A stretch of DNA of 64,000 nucleotides from an uncultured Muribaculaceae bacterium (GTDB taxonomy: Bacteria; Bacteroidota; Bacteroidia; Bacteroidales; Muribaculaceae). The translations under genes were made by a program, and so were the position numbers. Under the pieces are notes generated by a model. The model saw only the letters and a program-made list of their open reading frames with translations. It was not told the DNA's origin and searched no databases. The stretch is from contig CAJUHX010000002.1 of NCBI GenBank assembly GCA_910586455.1, positions 27,660 to 91,659 of the forward strand, written 5' to 3'. Of the stretch, positions 8,885 through 18,213 are shown one piece after another (position 1 is the first letter of the stretch; every line of letters starts with the position of its first letter).

Positions 8885-10290
8885 TAGTTTCTACCCAGTT
8901 TTAATGATACAGTTTTGCCGTCGGCGAGGGCCACGCTTACAATAAACACCTTGCCGGGCCATGCCGAGCTGTCGACCGACAAGCCGTCCATGCCTCGGGT
9001 GCCGGCGGCGGCGAGCCTTATGCCCGACACATCGTATACCGCGGCCTCGCAGGTGACGAGGCCGCCGAAGTCGAGTTCGAGCATATTGCCCACGAAGCGA
9101 CCGCGCAGCTGCCTGCGAGGCGACAACTCTATGCTGTCGGCCGAAGCCACCTTCATCAGGGCAAATTCCTGCCACTGGCCGGCGGTGCTGAAATCGGAGT
9201 ATAATATATCGAGTACATGAAGCGACACCGACGGTGAGTCGACGCCGGCCCATACGTTTTCGCCAAGTTCGGGCACCGAAGCTATCCGGTGGGCATAGAT
9301 GTCGGACAGTCGATCCATACCGGCCATGGCATAGTCGCCTATATATCCGGTGGCTCCGGGCAATGCCAGCCACGAGGTGCCGCATCCCTTGAGGGCATAG
9401 TTGCCTATGGCTGCACAGGCGGCGGGCAGCTCCACAGTACTCAGAGAGTTGCAGTCGAAGAACAGACCGCTGTCCAGTCGCTCAAGCGAAGCCGGCAGCC
9501 TTACACTGCGCAGCGCCGCACATTTGCTGAAAGCATAGCCGCCTATGGCAGTAAGCGCCCGGCAGCCGCCGAGGTCGACCTCCGACAGACCGCTGCCGCT
9601 GAAGGCCGAACTGCATATAGCGGTGAGTGTGGCAGGGAAGTCGAATGAAGCAAGAGCCGCACAGCCCGAAAAGGCGTCGGCGCCGATAGTCCGCAGCCCG
9701 GGCGAGGCCTCGAACTTGCCAAGCACGGCGCAATTGCGGAATGCCGATGCCCCTATTTCCACAGCTACGGGAGCACTGACTTCCTTCAGACTGCCACATC
9801 CGGCGAAGGCGCCGTCGGGCACCGTGGCCGCACCGATCGTGGCTGATGCCAGATTGCCACAGCCGGCAAAAGCGCCCATGCCAAGCTCACATTCGGCAGG
9901 CACGGATATGCTACGCAACCGCGAGCCTGCGAAAGCGGCGGCGCCAATGGTCAGTCTGCCTGTACCGAATGACACAGACTCCAGAGGACTGCCGGCAAAA
10001 ATTCCGGCCGGCAGTTCATTTTCGTTATACCGTACGAGCGACCTCAATGCCGGCCCTTCATAAGCCTCGATGGAGGCCGAGGTGAGGTCGAGCGACTTCA
10101 GTGCCGGCATTTTATCGGCAATGAAGAAAAGGTCGCGGGCGTCGACCGAGCCCGTCACCGTCAGTTCGGTGATTCCTGCAGGCGAATCGAGCAGCGACTG
10201 CAACGCACCGGGCGACGCGTCGACTGTAACGGCACAGGCGGCCATAGCCGCGGTCATAGCCATTACTGCAGATATGAGTACTCGTAACAT
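8884..10290 (-). CDS. BspA-type leucine-rich-repeat surface protein with T9SS-like tail
   Basis: The 468-residue product has a signal peptide (about residues 1-22) and then about a dozen LRR_5/BspA-type repeats (residues 60-350), seen as recurring patterns such as [24 protein letters not shown] and NYALKGCG. The last 70 residues ([12 protein letters not shown] ... [21 protein letters not shown]) resemble a T9SS type A sorting domain, so secretion and surface anchoring are likely. BspA-like proteins bind host or bacterial surfaces. It heads an operon with three intracellular housekeeping genes, an unusual partnership. A divergent promoter lies upstream. Confidence 0.85.
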   Translation of the reverse strand: MLRVLISAVMAMTAAMAACAVTVDASPGALQSLLDSPAGITELTVTGSVDARDLFFIADKMPALKSLDLTSASIEAYEGPALRSLVRYNENELPAGIFAGSPLESVSFGTGRLTIGAAAFAGSRLRSISVPAECELGMGAFAGCGNLASATIGAATVPDGAFAGCGSLKEVSAPVAVEIGASAFRNCAVLGKFEASPGLRTIGADAFSGCAALASFDFPATLTAICSSAFSGSGLSEVDLGGCRALTAIGGYAFSKCAALRSVRLPASLERLDSGLFFDCNSLSTVELPAACAAIGNYALKGCGTSWLALPGATGYIGDYAMAGMDRLSDIYAHRIASVPELGENVWAGVDSPSVSLHVLDILYSDFSTAGQWQEFALMKVASADSIELSPRRQLRGRFVGNMLELDFGGLVTCEAAVYDVSGIRLAAAGTRGMDGLSVDSSAWPGKVFIVSVALADGKTVSLKLGRN

Positions 10291-10330
10291 TGACAGAAAA
10301 CATTCTTGGCGCGTAAGCGCATATCAGATG

Positions 10331-10361
10331 CAAAATTAATAAAAAGCCTCAATCCCCGCAA
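10331..10361 (-). promoter_or_regulatory. Promoter of the LRR-trmB-mrp-aroQ operon
   Basis: On the minus strand, -7 TAATTTTG (10331-10338) is preceded after 20 nt by a -33-like CTTG (TTG at 10359-10361). The predicted leader is about 35 nt. Confidence 0.6.
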
Positions 10362-10390
10362 GTTTAGAGCTTGTTTAAAAACTATCTTGT

Positions 10391-10423
10391 TTTGCTATTA
10401 TTCGGATTTTTTTGCTAACTTTG
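10391..10423 (+). promoter_or_regulatory. Promoter of the mscL-aroK-ald-rnh operon
   Basis: -33 TTTG (10391-10394), a 21-nt spacer and -7 TAACTTTG (10416-10423) match the Bacteroidetes consensus. It points away from the LRR-operon promoter 30 bp away. Confidence 0.7.
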
Positions 10424-10484
10424 CGTCTAATCCTTATCCAGATTGTTTAAATAATAATTGTCAAAATTATTTAGATTAATAGAT

Positions 10485-10916
10485 ATGAGTAAATTCATTA
10501 AGGAATTCAAAGAATTCGCAATGCGCGGCAACGTCATCGACATGGCTGTCGGTGTTATCATAGGCGGAGCATTCGGCAAAATAGTCAGCTCGCTTGTAAA
10601 CGATGTGATTATGCCCGGCATAGGTGTACTCACCGGAGGCCTTAATTTCAGCGAAAACAAGTTCGTAATCAAAGACGCTGTAATGAATGGTACCGAAGTG
10701 GTAACTCCCGAGGTGGCCATAACCTGGGGCGCCTTCGTACAGACCGTTGTGGATTTCATAATAATTGCCTTCTGCATTTTCGTGGCAATTAAAATGATGA
10801 ACAGATTCAAAAAAGAAGAGAAAAAAGAAGAACCGGCTGCTCCCGCCGGCCCCACTCAGGAAGAGCTTCTGGCCGAAATCCGCGACCTGCTGAAGAAAGA
10901 TCTGGAAAAGAAATGA
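10485..10916 (+). CDS. mscL: Large-conductance mechanosensitive channel MscL
   Basis: The 143-residue inner-membrane channel opens under membrane tension to release osmolytes. The start chosen is ATG at 10485 ([20 protein letters not shown]), the canonical MscL N-terminus; a TTG at 10458 would add nine non-homologous residues. TM1 lies at about residues 15-45 ([20 protein letters not shown]), the periplasmic loop at 50-75, and TM2 at 78-100. A charged, Lys/Glu-rich cytoplasmic C-terminal helix ends the protein. The stop overlaps the aroK start by 4 bp. Confidence 0.96.
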   Translation: MSKFIKEFKEFAMRGNVIDMAVGVIIGGAFGKIVSSLVNDVIMPGIGVLTGGLNFSENKFVIKDAVMNGTEVVTPEVAITWGAFVQTVVDFIIIAFCIFVAIKMMNRFKKEEKKEEPAAPAGPTQEELLAEIRDLLKKDLEKK

Positions 10917-11470
10917 TAAAACCTCAGAGTCTGAAACGTCCGCTGTTTCTGATGGGCCTGCCCGGCTGCGGCAAAAGCACACTCGGGCGCGCCCTGCGCA
11001 GCATAGGCTTCGAGTTCACCGACCTCGACGAGGCGGTGGAACTCCGTTGCGGCCTGTCGGTGGCCGACGTGATTCAGCGCAACGGCATCGACCACTTCCG
11101 GCGTCTGGAAGCCTCGGAGCTGCAACGACTCATCAACAGCGACAAACCGCAGATAATAGCCTGCGGCGGAGGCACCCCATGCCATGCCGACAACATGGAG
11201 CGCATGAACCGGGCCGGACTTACCGTACGCCTCGAATGTTGCCGCGAGCGCCTCGTCAGGCGCCTGGCCGAGGCCGGAGGCGTCAGGCCTATGTTCGCCG
11301 ACATTGCCGCCGACAACGAGGCCATCGACCGCAAAATAAGCGAACTCCGGGCTGACCGCGAACCGTATTACTCGCAGGCAGCGGCATCGTTCGACTCTTC
11401 TCTGCTTGAAACCCGCGAGGAAATCGACGCCACAGTAGCCAAGTTCATATCCCGCTTCGGTGTCAAATAA
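10913..11470 (+). CDS. aroK: Shikimate kinase
   Basis: The 185-residue enzyme phosphorylates shikimate with ATP in the fifth step of the chorismate pathway. It has the Walker [15 protein letters not shown] (about residues 15-28), the shikimate-binding DLDE (39-42), FRRLEASEL, the IIACGGGTP loop and the lid-type arginine segment GGVRPMF. It is translationally coupled to mscL and followed 17 bp later by the alanine-dehydrogenase-like gene. Confidence 0.95.
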   Translation: MIKPQSLKRPLFLMGLPGCGKSTLGRALRSIGFEFTDLDEAVELRCGLSVADVIQRNGIDHFRRLEASELQRLINSDKPQIIACGGGTPCHADNMERMNRAGLTVRLECCRERLVRRLAEAGGVRPMFADIAADNEAIDRKISELRADREPYYSQAAASFDSSLLETREEIDATVAKFISRFGVK

Positions 11471-11487
11471 AAACGTCATATATAATA

Positions 11488-12660
11488 ATGAACGACCCAA
11501 CGCCATTGGAAATGCTTCTGCAGGCCGCTGCTACCACACACAGTGTAAGCATCGGACTGCCGGCTTCTACTTCATACTCCGAAAAACGATTTCCGCTCAC
11601 TCCCGAAGCTGCAGCAGTGCTGGTTGAACGCGGTTTCTCGGTGCGCATGCAGTCCGGAGCTGCCGCAAGCATACACTACCCCGACTCAGCTTACGCGCGG
11701 ATGGGTGTGCAGATTACCGACCGCGATACTGCCCTGCGCTCCGACATTGTGATTCATCTGCCGGCAATCAGCTATGCCGATGCCACAAGGATGCGACGAG
11801 GCGCACTGCTGCTCACATTCTTCCACCCGGAGCTGCAGGACCCGCGGGCACTGCGCCTGCTTATGCAGAAATACATCGGCTGCATAGCCCTCGACATGGT
11901 TGAAGACCCCGACGGGCGCAAGCCTTTCGCCGACATTCTCAGCGAAATCGACGGCCGCGCGGCCATGGCCATTGCATCGTCGCTGCTGGCCGACGCCATA
12001 CACGGCAAAGGCATACTCATGGGCGGAGTAGCCGGAGTAGTGCCATGCGAGGTAACTATAATAGGCTCGGGATTCGACGCCGTGGCCGCCGCACAGACCG
12101 CTGTCGGACTCGGCGCCACTGTGAGGATGTTCGACAACGACTGCTACTCGCTACGCAGGGCCGGACTAAGCCTCGGGCAGGGTGTAATCACCTCGGCGCT
12201 GCATCCTAAAGTACTGGCATCGGCACTGCGCAGCGCCGATGTGGTGGTAGCCTGCGGCAACACTCAGATTTCGGCGGAGATAGTTCAGGAAATGAAGCGC
12301 GGGGTAATAATATTCGACCTCGCCGCACAATACAACAGAGGCGCAGCATTCCCCTCGCTGCCTCAGTGCGACCTTGTCCTGGCATCGCCCTCCGACAACT
12401 CGCTCGACTCGGGGCACCGCGTATGCTATGTCAACGCCGGCAACGCCGTGCCGCGTACCGCCGCCATGGCCATGAGCAATACATTTATGACCATGCTGAG
12501 CGAACTGCTGAGCTGCGACGGCGCCATTAACGCGCTCAAATTAAACCCCGGACTGCGCAAAGGCGCATACATTTTCATGGGCAAGCCCGTGAATCAGCGA
12601 GTGGCACGCATGCTCAACATGCGCCACGTCGACATATCAATCCTGTTACAGTTCTCATGA
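11488..12660 (+). CDS. Alanine dehydrogenase / PNT-N family protein, divergent
   Basis: The 390-residue product has the AlaDh_PNT N-terminal domain (about residues 20-150, EKRFPLTPEAAAVLVERGF) and an NAD-binding Rossmann domain (about 175-320, VTIIGSGFDAVAAAQTAVGL). Alanine dehydrogenases interconvert alanine and pyruvate with NAD. The substrate Arg (EKRF) and the His in FFHPE are present. The segment that usually reads VK-x-x-P and supplies a catalytic Lys is DIVIHLPAIS here, so that Lys is not obvious. Activity on alanine is therefore uncertain and another oxo- or amino-acid substrate is possible. The 3' end overlaps the RNase H gene by 4 bp. Confidence 0.8.
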   Translation: MNDPTPLEMLLQAAATTHSVSIGLPASTSYSEKRFPLTPEAAAVLVERGFSVRMQSGAAASIHYPDSAYARMGVQITDRDTALRSDIVIHLPAISYADATRMRRGALLLTFFHPELQDPRALRLLMQKYIGCIALDMVEDPDGRKPFADILSEIDGRAAMAIASSLLADAIHGKGILMGGVAGVVPCEVTIIGSGFDAVAAAQTAVGLGATVRMFDNDCYSLRRAGLSLGQGVITSALHPKVLASALRSADVVVACGNTQISAEIVQEMKRGVIIFDLAAQYNRGAAFPSLPQCDLVLASPSDNSLDSGHRVCYVNAGNAVPRTAAMAMSNTFMTMLSELLSCDGAINALKLNPGLRKGAYIFMGKPVNQRVARMLNMRHVDISILLQFS

Positions 12661-13313
12661 GTACACCACCCTCTAACCGCCGCAAGTTCTATGTGGTATG
12701 GCACGGACTCTCGCCCGGTATATATGACAGCTGGGAGGAGTGCGAGGCTCAGATAAAAGGCGTGCCCGGCGCTCGCTATAAAAGTTTTCCTTCGGTCGAA
12801 GAAGCCACCGAGGCATACCGCGGCGACCCCTCAGAACACATGGGCCTTTACCGCGCGATTGCGAGCCACAAGCCTCAGATAGTCAACTACTCCGCTTTCC
12901 CTCAGATAAGGCTCGACGCCTGGGCCGTGGACGGCGCCTGCGCCAAGAATCCCGGCCCCATGGAGTATCGCTGTGTAGAGGTTGGCTCAGGCCGCGAACT
13001 ATTTCACATGGGTCCGCTCGAGGGCGGCACCAACAATATTGCCGAATACATAGCACTGATACATGCGGTGTCGCTGCTGGCCCGGAACGGCGACCTCACC
13101 CGTCCGATATATTCCGATTCGCGCACAGCCCTGGCATGGCTGCGCGCAGGCCACTCTCGCACCAAACTCACGCCCTCCAACGAAAACAGGCGCGTGTTCG
13201 AACTGCTGCAACGTGCCGACGCATGGCTGGCCACACACCGCATTGCCAACCCGATACTGAAATGGGAAACCGAACAGTGGGGCGAGATTCCTGCCGACTT
13301 CGGGCGCAAATAG
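12657..13313 (+). CDS. rnhA: Ribonuclease H with N-terminal viroplasmin domain
   Basis: In this 218-residue two-domain protein, residues 8-55 form the small hybrid-binding viroplasmin domain (KFYVVWHGLSPGIYDSWEEC, then KSFPSVEEATEAY), as in eukaryotic-type RNase H1. Residues 83-218 form the RNase H catalytic domain. The DEDD carboxylates are visible as D in AWAVDGACAKNPGP, E in NNIAEYIALIHA, D in PIYSDSRTAL and the last D in IPADFGRK. It cleaves RNA in RNA-DNA hybrids. It is the last gene of the mscL operon, with a 4-bp overlap upstream. Confidence 0.92.
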   Translation: MSTPPSNRRKFYVVWHGLSPGIYDSWEECEAQIKGVPGARYKSFPSVEEATEAYRGDPSEHMGLYRAIASHKPQIVNYSAFPQIRLDAWAVDGACAKNPGPMEYRCVEVGSGRELFHMGPLEGGTNNIAEYIALIHAVSLLARNGDLTRPIYSDSRTALAWLRAGHSRTKLTPSNENRRVFELLQRADAWLATHRIANPILKWETEQWGEIPADFGRK

Positions 13314-13316
13314 CCC

Positions 13317-13715
13317 CTACATACCCTTCAGGCCCACGTAAATAACCACTATAAAGCTGAGTATGACCACTGCCAGCACACCGCCTATTATAAGCGCTGT
13401 GGTGGCGGTGTCGCGCCATATACGGCGACGCGACTTCAGACCGAAAGCCGACAGAACCACCGATAACACCGCAACCGCCAAAGCCACATAGCCGCTGTAA
13501 AGCGACGGCACAAGCATTACCGCCCAGGCTATAAGCGATACTATCAGCGCCATAAGCGCCACCTTGTCGTAGCCGCTTTTCTCCGGCGCGGGCTTTGCAT
13601 CGGCTTCCTTCGGCGAGGCTGCAGACTCTTCACTGCGGGCTGTTATATCTTCGAGTGTTTCCCCGGCCTCCAATGGCCGAGAGGTAAGGTTATTATCTTG
13701 AATCTGTTCTTTCAT
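13317..13715 (-). CDS. Small membrane protein with two or three TM segments
   Basis: The 132-residue protein begins with an acidic, disordered stretch of about 48 residues. Hydrophobic helices follow at about 52-70 (ALMALIVSLIAWAVMLVPS), 73-92 and 104-128, separated by a short basic loop (KSRRRIW). The layout resembles DUF4190-type proteins, but I cannot assign a family or function with confidence. It is convergent with the RNase H gene, 3 bp from its stop, and is probably monocistronic. Confidence 0.65.
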   Translation of the reverse strand: MKEQIQDNNLTSRPLEAGETLEDITARSEESAASPKEADAKPAPEKSGYDKVALMALIVSLIAWAVMLVPSLYSGYVALAVAVLSVVLSAFGLKSRRRIWRDTATTALIIGGVLAVVILSFIVVIYVGLKGM

Positions 13716-13861
13716 ATCCTTAGAATTTTGCAGTTTCGGGCTGCTATGGCGTATTTTGCGCTACCCGTACATATTATTGACAAAAATTCTTAAAAAAGGT
13801 TTAATTGGTATGCCGATTATTTTACCGGATGTTTAAATGTCACACCAACTTCCTACTGACT

Positions 13862-14545
13862 ATGAAACTGATTCTCATCCGCCACGGCCAAAGCCAATGG
13901 AACCTCGAAAACCGCTTTACCGGCTGGACCGACGTCGACCTCTCCGACAAAGGACGGCAGGAGGCCGCCGAAGCAGGGCGCAAAATACTGGACGCAGGCA
14001 TAATGCCGCAATATTACTTCACTTCGTATCTCAAACGGGCCATACACACCCTGCAGATTGCCGCCGAGGCCATGGACCGGGAGTGGGTGCCGGTGTACAA
14101 GGACTGGCACCTGAACGAGCGCCATTACGGGGCGCTGCAGGGCCTTAACAAAGCCGACACAGCCTTAAAATACGGCGACGAGCAGGTACACATCTGGCGA
14201 CGGAGCTACGATGTCACGCCTCCTGCCCTGACCGACGACGACAAACGGCATCCGCACTTCGACCCCAGATACGCCGAACTAACTGCCGACGAACTGCCGG
14301 CAACCGAGTCGCTGAAACTGACAATCGAACGCGTGCGCGGCTGCTGGGAGGAGCGCATCGTCCATGCCCTGCGACATTATGGCGATGTTATGGTGGTAGC
14401 CCACGGCAACAGTCTGCGCGGGCTGGTGATGATGCTGCGGCATCTCACTCCCGACGAGGTGCTGAGTCTGGAGATTCCTACCGGTACTCCCCTGGTGTTC
14501 GAACTCGACGGACAGCTGTCGCCCGTTAAGTATTATTATCTTTGA
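13862..14545 (+). CDS. gpmA: 2,3-bisphosphoglycerate-dependent phosphoglycerate mutase
   Basis: The 227-residue glycolytic enzyme interconverts 3- and 2-phosphoglycerate. The start is ATG 13862, which places the catalytic histidine motif at the N-terminus (MKLILIRHGQSQWNLENRF); an upstream TTG at 13805 would add an unrelated leader. Further motifs are GWTDVDLSDKG, the acid/base region NERHYGALQGLNK and the second histidine VVAHGNSLRGL. The 3' end overlaps the convergent nadB by 20 bp. Confidence 0.95.
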   Translation: MKLILIRHGQSQWNLENRFTGWTDVDLSDKGRQEAAEAGRKILDAGIMPQYYFTSYLKRAIHTLQIAAEAMDREWVPVYKDWHLNERHYGALQGLNKADTALKYGDEQVHIWRRSYDVTPPALTDDDKRHPHFDPRYAELTADELPATESLKLTIERVRGCWEERIVHALRHYGDVMVVAHGNSLRGLVMMLRHLTPDEVLSLEIPTGTPLVFELDGQLSPVKYYYL

Positions 14546-16106
14546 CCGGCGGATAATCGACCGTGTAATGCAGGCCGCGCGACTCTTTGCGCTCCTTGGC
14601 CTGACGCATAATCAGATAACCCACGTTGATGATATTGCGCAACTCGCATATTTCGCGCGAGGCCTTGGAGCACTTGAACAGTCGCTCGGTTTCCTCATAC
14701 AGCAGGTCGAGGCGGTTCCAGGCCCTGTCGAGGCGCAGGTTTGAGCGCACAATGCCCACGTAAGTACCCATTATCTGATTAACCTCCTTAAGGCTCTGGA
14801 TTATAAGCACCATCTCCTCGGGATGCCGGGTACCATCGTCGTTCCAGTCGGGCACATCGTCGCGCAGGCTGATGCCGTCAACCACCGAGGCTGCGTGGCG
14901 TGCAGCCGCGTCGGCATATACCACGGCTTCAATCAGCGAGTTGCTGGCCAGACGGTTGCCACCGTGAAGGCCGGTACAGCTACATTCGCCTACGGCATAG
15001 AGGTGACGGATACTCGACTCGGCGTTGCCGTCTACCTTTATACCGCCACAGAGGTAGTGGGCTGCCGGAGCCACAGGTATATAGTCGCGGGTGATGTCAA
15101 TGCCAAGTTCGAGGCAGTGGCGGTATATGTTGGGGAAGTGTTTTTTGGTTTCTTCGGGGTCTTTATGGGTTACATCCAGGAACACATGGTCGTCGCCGTG
15201 GAGCTTCATTTCCGAGTCGATTGCACGGGCAACGATATCGCGTGGCGCCAGCGACAGACGCGGGTCGTATTTGTGCATGAATTCCTCGCCCTTGAGATTG
15301 CGCAGAACCGCTCCGTAACCACGCATGGCCTCGGTAATCAGAAAACTGGGGCGGTCGCCGGGGTGGAACAGCGCCGTCGGGTGGAACTGTATGAATTCCA
15401 TATCCTTTACAGTACCCTTTGCGCGGTACACCATGGCTATGCCGTCGCCGGTGGCCACAAGCGGGTTGGTGGTGGTGAGATACACAGCTCCGGCGCCTCC
15501 GGTAGCCATTACCGTGGTCTTGGCCAGAAACTTGTCGACCTGACCCTTGGCCGTGTTGAGCACGTATGCGCCGTAGCAGGTAATGTCGGGCGTACGGCGG
15601 GTGACTCTTTTGCCCAGATGGTGCTGGGTTATGATTTCGATGGCAAAATGGTTTTCGAATACATCAATATCCGGATGCGAGCGAACGGCCTTGATAAGAC
15701 TCTCCTGAATCTCGAAACCGGTGTTGTCGGCATGGTGCAGAATACGGAACTCGCTGTGGCCGCCCTCACGGTGCAGGTCAAAGTCGCCGTTCTCTTTTTT
15801 ATCGAAGTCCACACCCCACTGTATCAGCTGGCGTATCTGCTCCGGAGCGCCCTTCACCACTTTTTCTACAGCGGCGGGGTCACTAAGCCAGTCGCCAGCC
15901 TCCATGGTATCGTGGATATGCTTGTCGAAATCGTCGACTTCAAGATTGGTCACCGAAGCCACACCGCCCTGTGCAAGCGCGGTATTTGCCTCATCGAGAG
16001 TGGTTTTACACACCAAGGCCACTCGGCCTTTCTGAGCCACTTTGAGCGCAAAGCTCATGCCGGCGATGCCGGATCCTATAACCAGGAAATCATATTTATA
16101 TGTCAT
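14526..16106 (-). CDS. nadB: L-aspartate oxidase
   Basis: The 526-residue flavoprotein oxidizes L-aspartate to iminoaspartate, the first step of de novo NAD synthesis. The N-terminal FAD dinucleotide-binding motif VIGSGIAGMSFAL (about 8-20) is followed by NTALAQGGVASVTN, the active-site region HREGGHSEFRILHHAD, and the succinate-dehydrogenase/fumarate-reductase signatures HPTALF and HLYAVGECSCTGLHGGNRLA. The C-terminal helical domain is complete. No nadA or nadC is adjacent. A -7 box lies just upstream. Confidence 0.96.
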   Translation of the reverse strand: MTYKYDFLVIGSGIAGMSFALKVAQKGRVALVCKTTLDEANTALAQGGVASVTNLEVDDFDKHIHDTMEAGDWLSDPAAVEKVVKGAPEQIRQLIQWGVDFDKKENGDFDLHREGGHSEFRILHHADNTGFEIQESLIKAVRSHPDIDVFENHFAIEIITQHHLGKRVTRRTPDITCYGAYVLNTAKGQVDKFLAKTTVMATGGAGAVYLTTTNPLVATGDGIAMVYRAKGTVKDMEFIQFHPTALFHPGDRPSFLITEAMRGYGAVLRNLKGEEFMHKYDPRLSLAPRDIVARAIDSEMKLHGDDHVFLDVTHKDPEETKKHFPNIYRHCLELGIDITRDYIPVAPAAHYLCGGIKVDGNAESSIRHLYAVGECSCTGLHGGNRLASNSLIEAVVYADAAARHAASVVDGISLRDDVPDWNDDGTRHPEEMVLIIQSLKEVNQIMGTYVGIVRSNLRLDRAWNRLDLLYEETERLFKCSKASREICELRNIINVGYLIMRQAKERKESRGLHYTVDYPPVKDNNT

Positions 16107-16123
16107 GGCGCATGATTTTTTCG

Positions 16124-16131
16124 CAAATTTA
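16124..16131 (-). promoter_or_regulatory. Candidate -7 box for nadB
   Basis: The minus-strand octamer is TAAATTTG, with a predicted leader of about 11 nt. No -33 element stands out. Confidence 0.4.
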
Positions 16132-16159
16132 ATGATTTTTCCAATCTGTTATACACCTC

Positions 16160-16187
16160 GGAGCTGAAAAAATCGGTTTCCGACTCC
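16160..16187 (-). terminator. Weak candidate terminator after rnhB
   Basis: A short imperfect hairpin (TCGG/CCGA core at 16173-16183, flanked by GGAG/CTCC) is followed on the minus strand by a T-run, 28-55 bp after the rnhB stop. Confidence 0.3.
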
Positions 16188-16214
16188 AAAATACAGCATC
16201 GCGGCCCCACACAT

Positions 16215-16811
16215 TCAACACCTGAATGTCTTGCGGTGCAGCGGAGTCAGACCCAGCCTGTGTATGGCCTCGCGGTGAGCCTCGGTGGGATAGCCTTTGT
16301 TCGACTCCCAGTCGTAACCCGGATACTCGACTGCGGCGGCAAGCATGTACTCGTCGCGGCAGGTTTTGGCAAGAATGGAAGCGGCGGCTATGTTGGCAAA
16401 TCGTCCGTCGCCCTTTATATATGTAGTATGAGGTATATCGGCATAGGGCTTGAAGCGATTGCCGTCGACGGCAATCGCTCCCGGACGCAGCTGCAGGGCA
16501 TCGAGGGCCCGGTGCATGGCCAGAATCGAGGCGTTGAGAATGTTGATTTCGTCAATTTCCTCAGGCGAGGCTGTACCGATGGCCCATGCCAGCGCCTGCC
16601 ACTGTATGATCGGACGCAACTCCATGCGACGGCCCTCGCTCAGCTGCTTGGAATCGTTGAGCCACGGATGAGTAAAGTCATCGGGCAATATAACTGCTGC
16701 GGCGAACACCGGGCCGGCCAGACAGCCGCGACCGGCTTCGTCGCAGCCCGCCTCCAGAACTCCGCTGACGGCGCAGGCGGGCAAGGGTTGCGAAAGTTTG
16801 CGTTTAGCCAA
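16215..16811 (-). CDS. rnhB: Ribonuclease HII
   Basis: The 198-residue enzyme nicks DNA at embedded ribonucleotides and removes RNA from hybrids. Motifs are [20 protein letters not shown] with the catalytic Asp-Glu pair (about residues 23-42), LNDSKQL, GIAVDGN-type AIAVDGNRF and [15 protein letters not shown]. The start is a TTG at 16809-16811 inside the end of the upstream regulator gene (8-bp overlap). No ATG or GTG occurs before the catalytic motif, so a weak, translationally coupled start is likely. Confidence 0.94.
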   Translation of the reverse strand: MAKRKLSQPLPACAVSGVLEAGCDEAGRGCLAGPVFAAAVILPDDFTHPWLNDSKQLSEGRRMELRPIIQWQALAWAIGTASPEEIDEINILNASILAMHRALDALQLRPGAIAVDGNRFKPYADIPHTTYIKGDGRFANIAAASILAKTCRDEYMLAAAVEYPGYDWESNKGYPTEAHREAIHRLGLTPLHRKTFRC

Positions 16812-17517
16812 CGATTTCGAAATTTAGTATTGTTTCAACCATGTAAAGTTTGCGGATGGCACTGCGCGGCACTTCCATGTCGTCGTATGCCGGATTGTCG
16901 CTATGCAATATCACCATCGACGGATCGTTGTGACGGCGCACGTACTTGACCATGCGGAAATCGTCCATAATCACCACATAAATCTGCCCCCAGAAAATAA
17001 TGGAGGTGTCGCTGAGCGGACGTATCGACACATAGCCGCCGTTGACTATCTTGGGGCTCATGGAGTCGCCGCTCACCCGGCAGATGGGATAGTCGTGACT
17101 CACCCCGGGCATATCGAGATAACCTATGATACGTTCGTTGGTGAACATGCGGCTGAGTTCGGCGCATCCGGCGGTCACATCTATATCATACACAGGAGCT
17201 CCGCTGCGTTGCGGCGCACAGTGCATCATGTGTGTGCCGCTGTCGACCACCTCGGCTGCATGAGTGCCTTTCGGAAAGGGAACGCCTGTGCCGTGGAGCA
17301 GCCACTCCTTGCTTACACCCACATTCACCACTACACGGTTCACAAAAGTATCACGCAGCGGCTGATCGCCTGACAGCGCCCGCGACAGGTTCGAGGGGTC
17401 AAGGCCGATAAGCTGTCCAAACTGCGCCTGTGTTTTTCTGAGCAGCTTTATGAGATAGCGCACCCGGTCGGCCGGAGTCGCCGACACTTGCGGCTGAGGC
17501 ACATCGAAATTGTTCAT
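16804..17517 (-). CDS. XRE-family S24 (CI/LexA-like) autoproteolytic transcriptional regulator
   Basis: The 237-residue protein has an N-terminal HTH (about 13-70, [20 protein letters not shown]) and a C-terminal S24 peptidase domain. The nucleophile is Ser152 in [16 protein letters not shown] and the general base is Lys191 in RMVKYVRR. Phage CI and LexA proteins of this type cleave themselves when RecA filaments form, or act as stable repressors. The ATG at 17517 is preferred over the one at 17568, because a promoter at 17535-17565 would place the longer start outside the transcript. The gene overlaps rnhB by 8 bp. Confidence 0.85.
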   Translation of the reverse strand: MNNFDVPQPQVSATPADRVRYLIKLLRKTQAQFGQLIGLDPSNLSRALSGDQPLRDTFVNRVVVNVGVSKEWLLHGTGVPFPKGTHAAEVVDSGTHMMHCAPQRSGAPVYDIDVTAGCAELSRMFTNERIIGYLDMPGVSHDYPICRVSGDSMSPKIVNGGYVSIRPLSDTSIIFWGQIYVVIMDDFRMVKYVRRHNDPSMVILHSDNPAYDDMEVPRSAIRKLYMVETILNFEIVG

Positions 17518-17534
17518 ATCAAAATCTTTTGCTG

Positions 17535-17565
17535 CAAATTTACAATTTATTCCCGAATTACACAA
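17535..17565 (-). promoter_or_regulatory. Promoter of the S24 regulator-rnhB pair
   Basis: On the minus strand, -7 TAAATTTG (17535-17542) and a -33-like TTG (17563-17565) are separated by 20 nt. The predicted leader is only about 10 nt. Confidence 0.5.
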
Positions 17566-17690
17566 CAAAATTTGTTTGCGCCGAATACAGCAAAGGCATT
17601 TTTACTGCCTTTTTCGTACATTTTTATACTTTTTTGCTACTGCAGAGATGTTTTTTGGCATAACATACACCTTATATCAGCGAAAATTCG

Positions 17691-17698
17691 TAAATTTG
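17691..17698 (+). promoter_or_regulatory. Candidate -7 box for yqeY-serS
   Basis: TAAATTTG lies 28 bp before the yqeY-like start. The spacing of upstream TTTG motifs is not canonical. Confidence 0.45.
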
Positions 17699-17725
17699 CA
17701 GTTGATATAAAAACAACAACCCGCT

Positions 17726-18175
17726 ATGGATTTTTTTGAAACCATAAATTCCGCCATCAAATCGGCCATGCTCGCCAAAGACAAAGTGCGCCTGCAGGCT
17801 CTCCGCGGTATCAAAAAAGAATTTATCGAAGCTAAGACAGCTCCGGGCGCCAACGGCGAACTTTCCGACGACGCAGCTATGAAAATACTGGTAAAAATGG
17901 CCAAGCAGCGCAGCGAATCGGCCGAAATTTACCGCAGCCAGAACCGTCCGGACCTGGCCGAAACCGAAGAAGCCGAAATGGCCGTAATCAAAGAGTATCT
18001 GCCTCAGCCACTGAACGCCGACGAACTCGACGCAGCCTTGAGCGAAATAATTGCTAAAGTCGGAGCTTCATCCGCCGCCGACATGGGAAAAGTAATGGGT
18101 GTGGCTACCAAACAGCTCGCCGGACGAGCCGACGGAAAAGCCATATCGGCTGCCGTACGCCGCCTCCTGAGCTAA
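17726..18175 (+). CDS. yqeY: GatB/YqeY domain protein
   Basis: The 149-residue, mostly helical protein has the YqeY fold: N-terminal helices (SAIKSAMLAKDKVRLQALRG), a basic middle helix (KMAKQRSESAEIYRSQNRPD) and the C-terminal tRNA-binding-like subdomain shared with GatB (GASSAADMGKVMGVATKQLA). The family is thought to touch tRNA-dependent amidation or tRNA metabolism, but its role is not established. It sits directly upstream of serS with a 38-bp gap, which fits a translation-related function. Confidence 0.9.
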   Translation: MDFFETINSAIKSAMLAKDKVRLQALRGIKKEFIEAKTAPGANGELSDDAAMKILVKMAKQRSESAEIYRSQNRPDLAETEEAEMAVIKEYLPQPLNADELDAALSEIIAKVGASSAADMGKVMGVATKQLAGRADGKAISAAVRRLLS

Positions 18176-18213
18176 ACCTCGCCATAAGCACTTAACATTC
18201 AACCATACCCACA

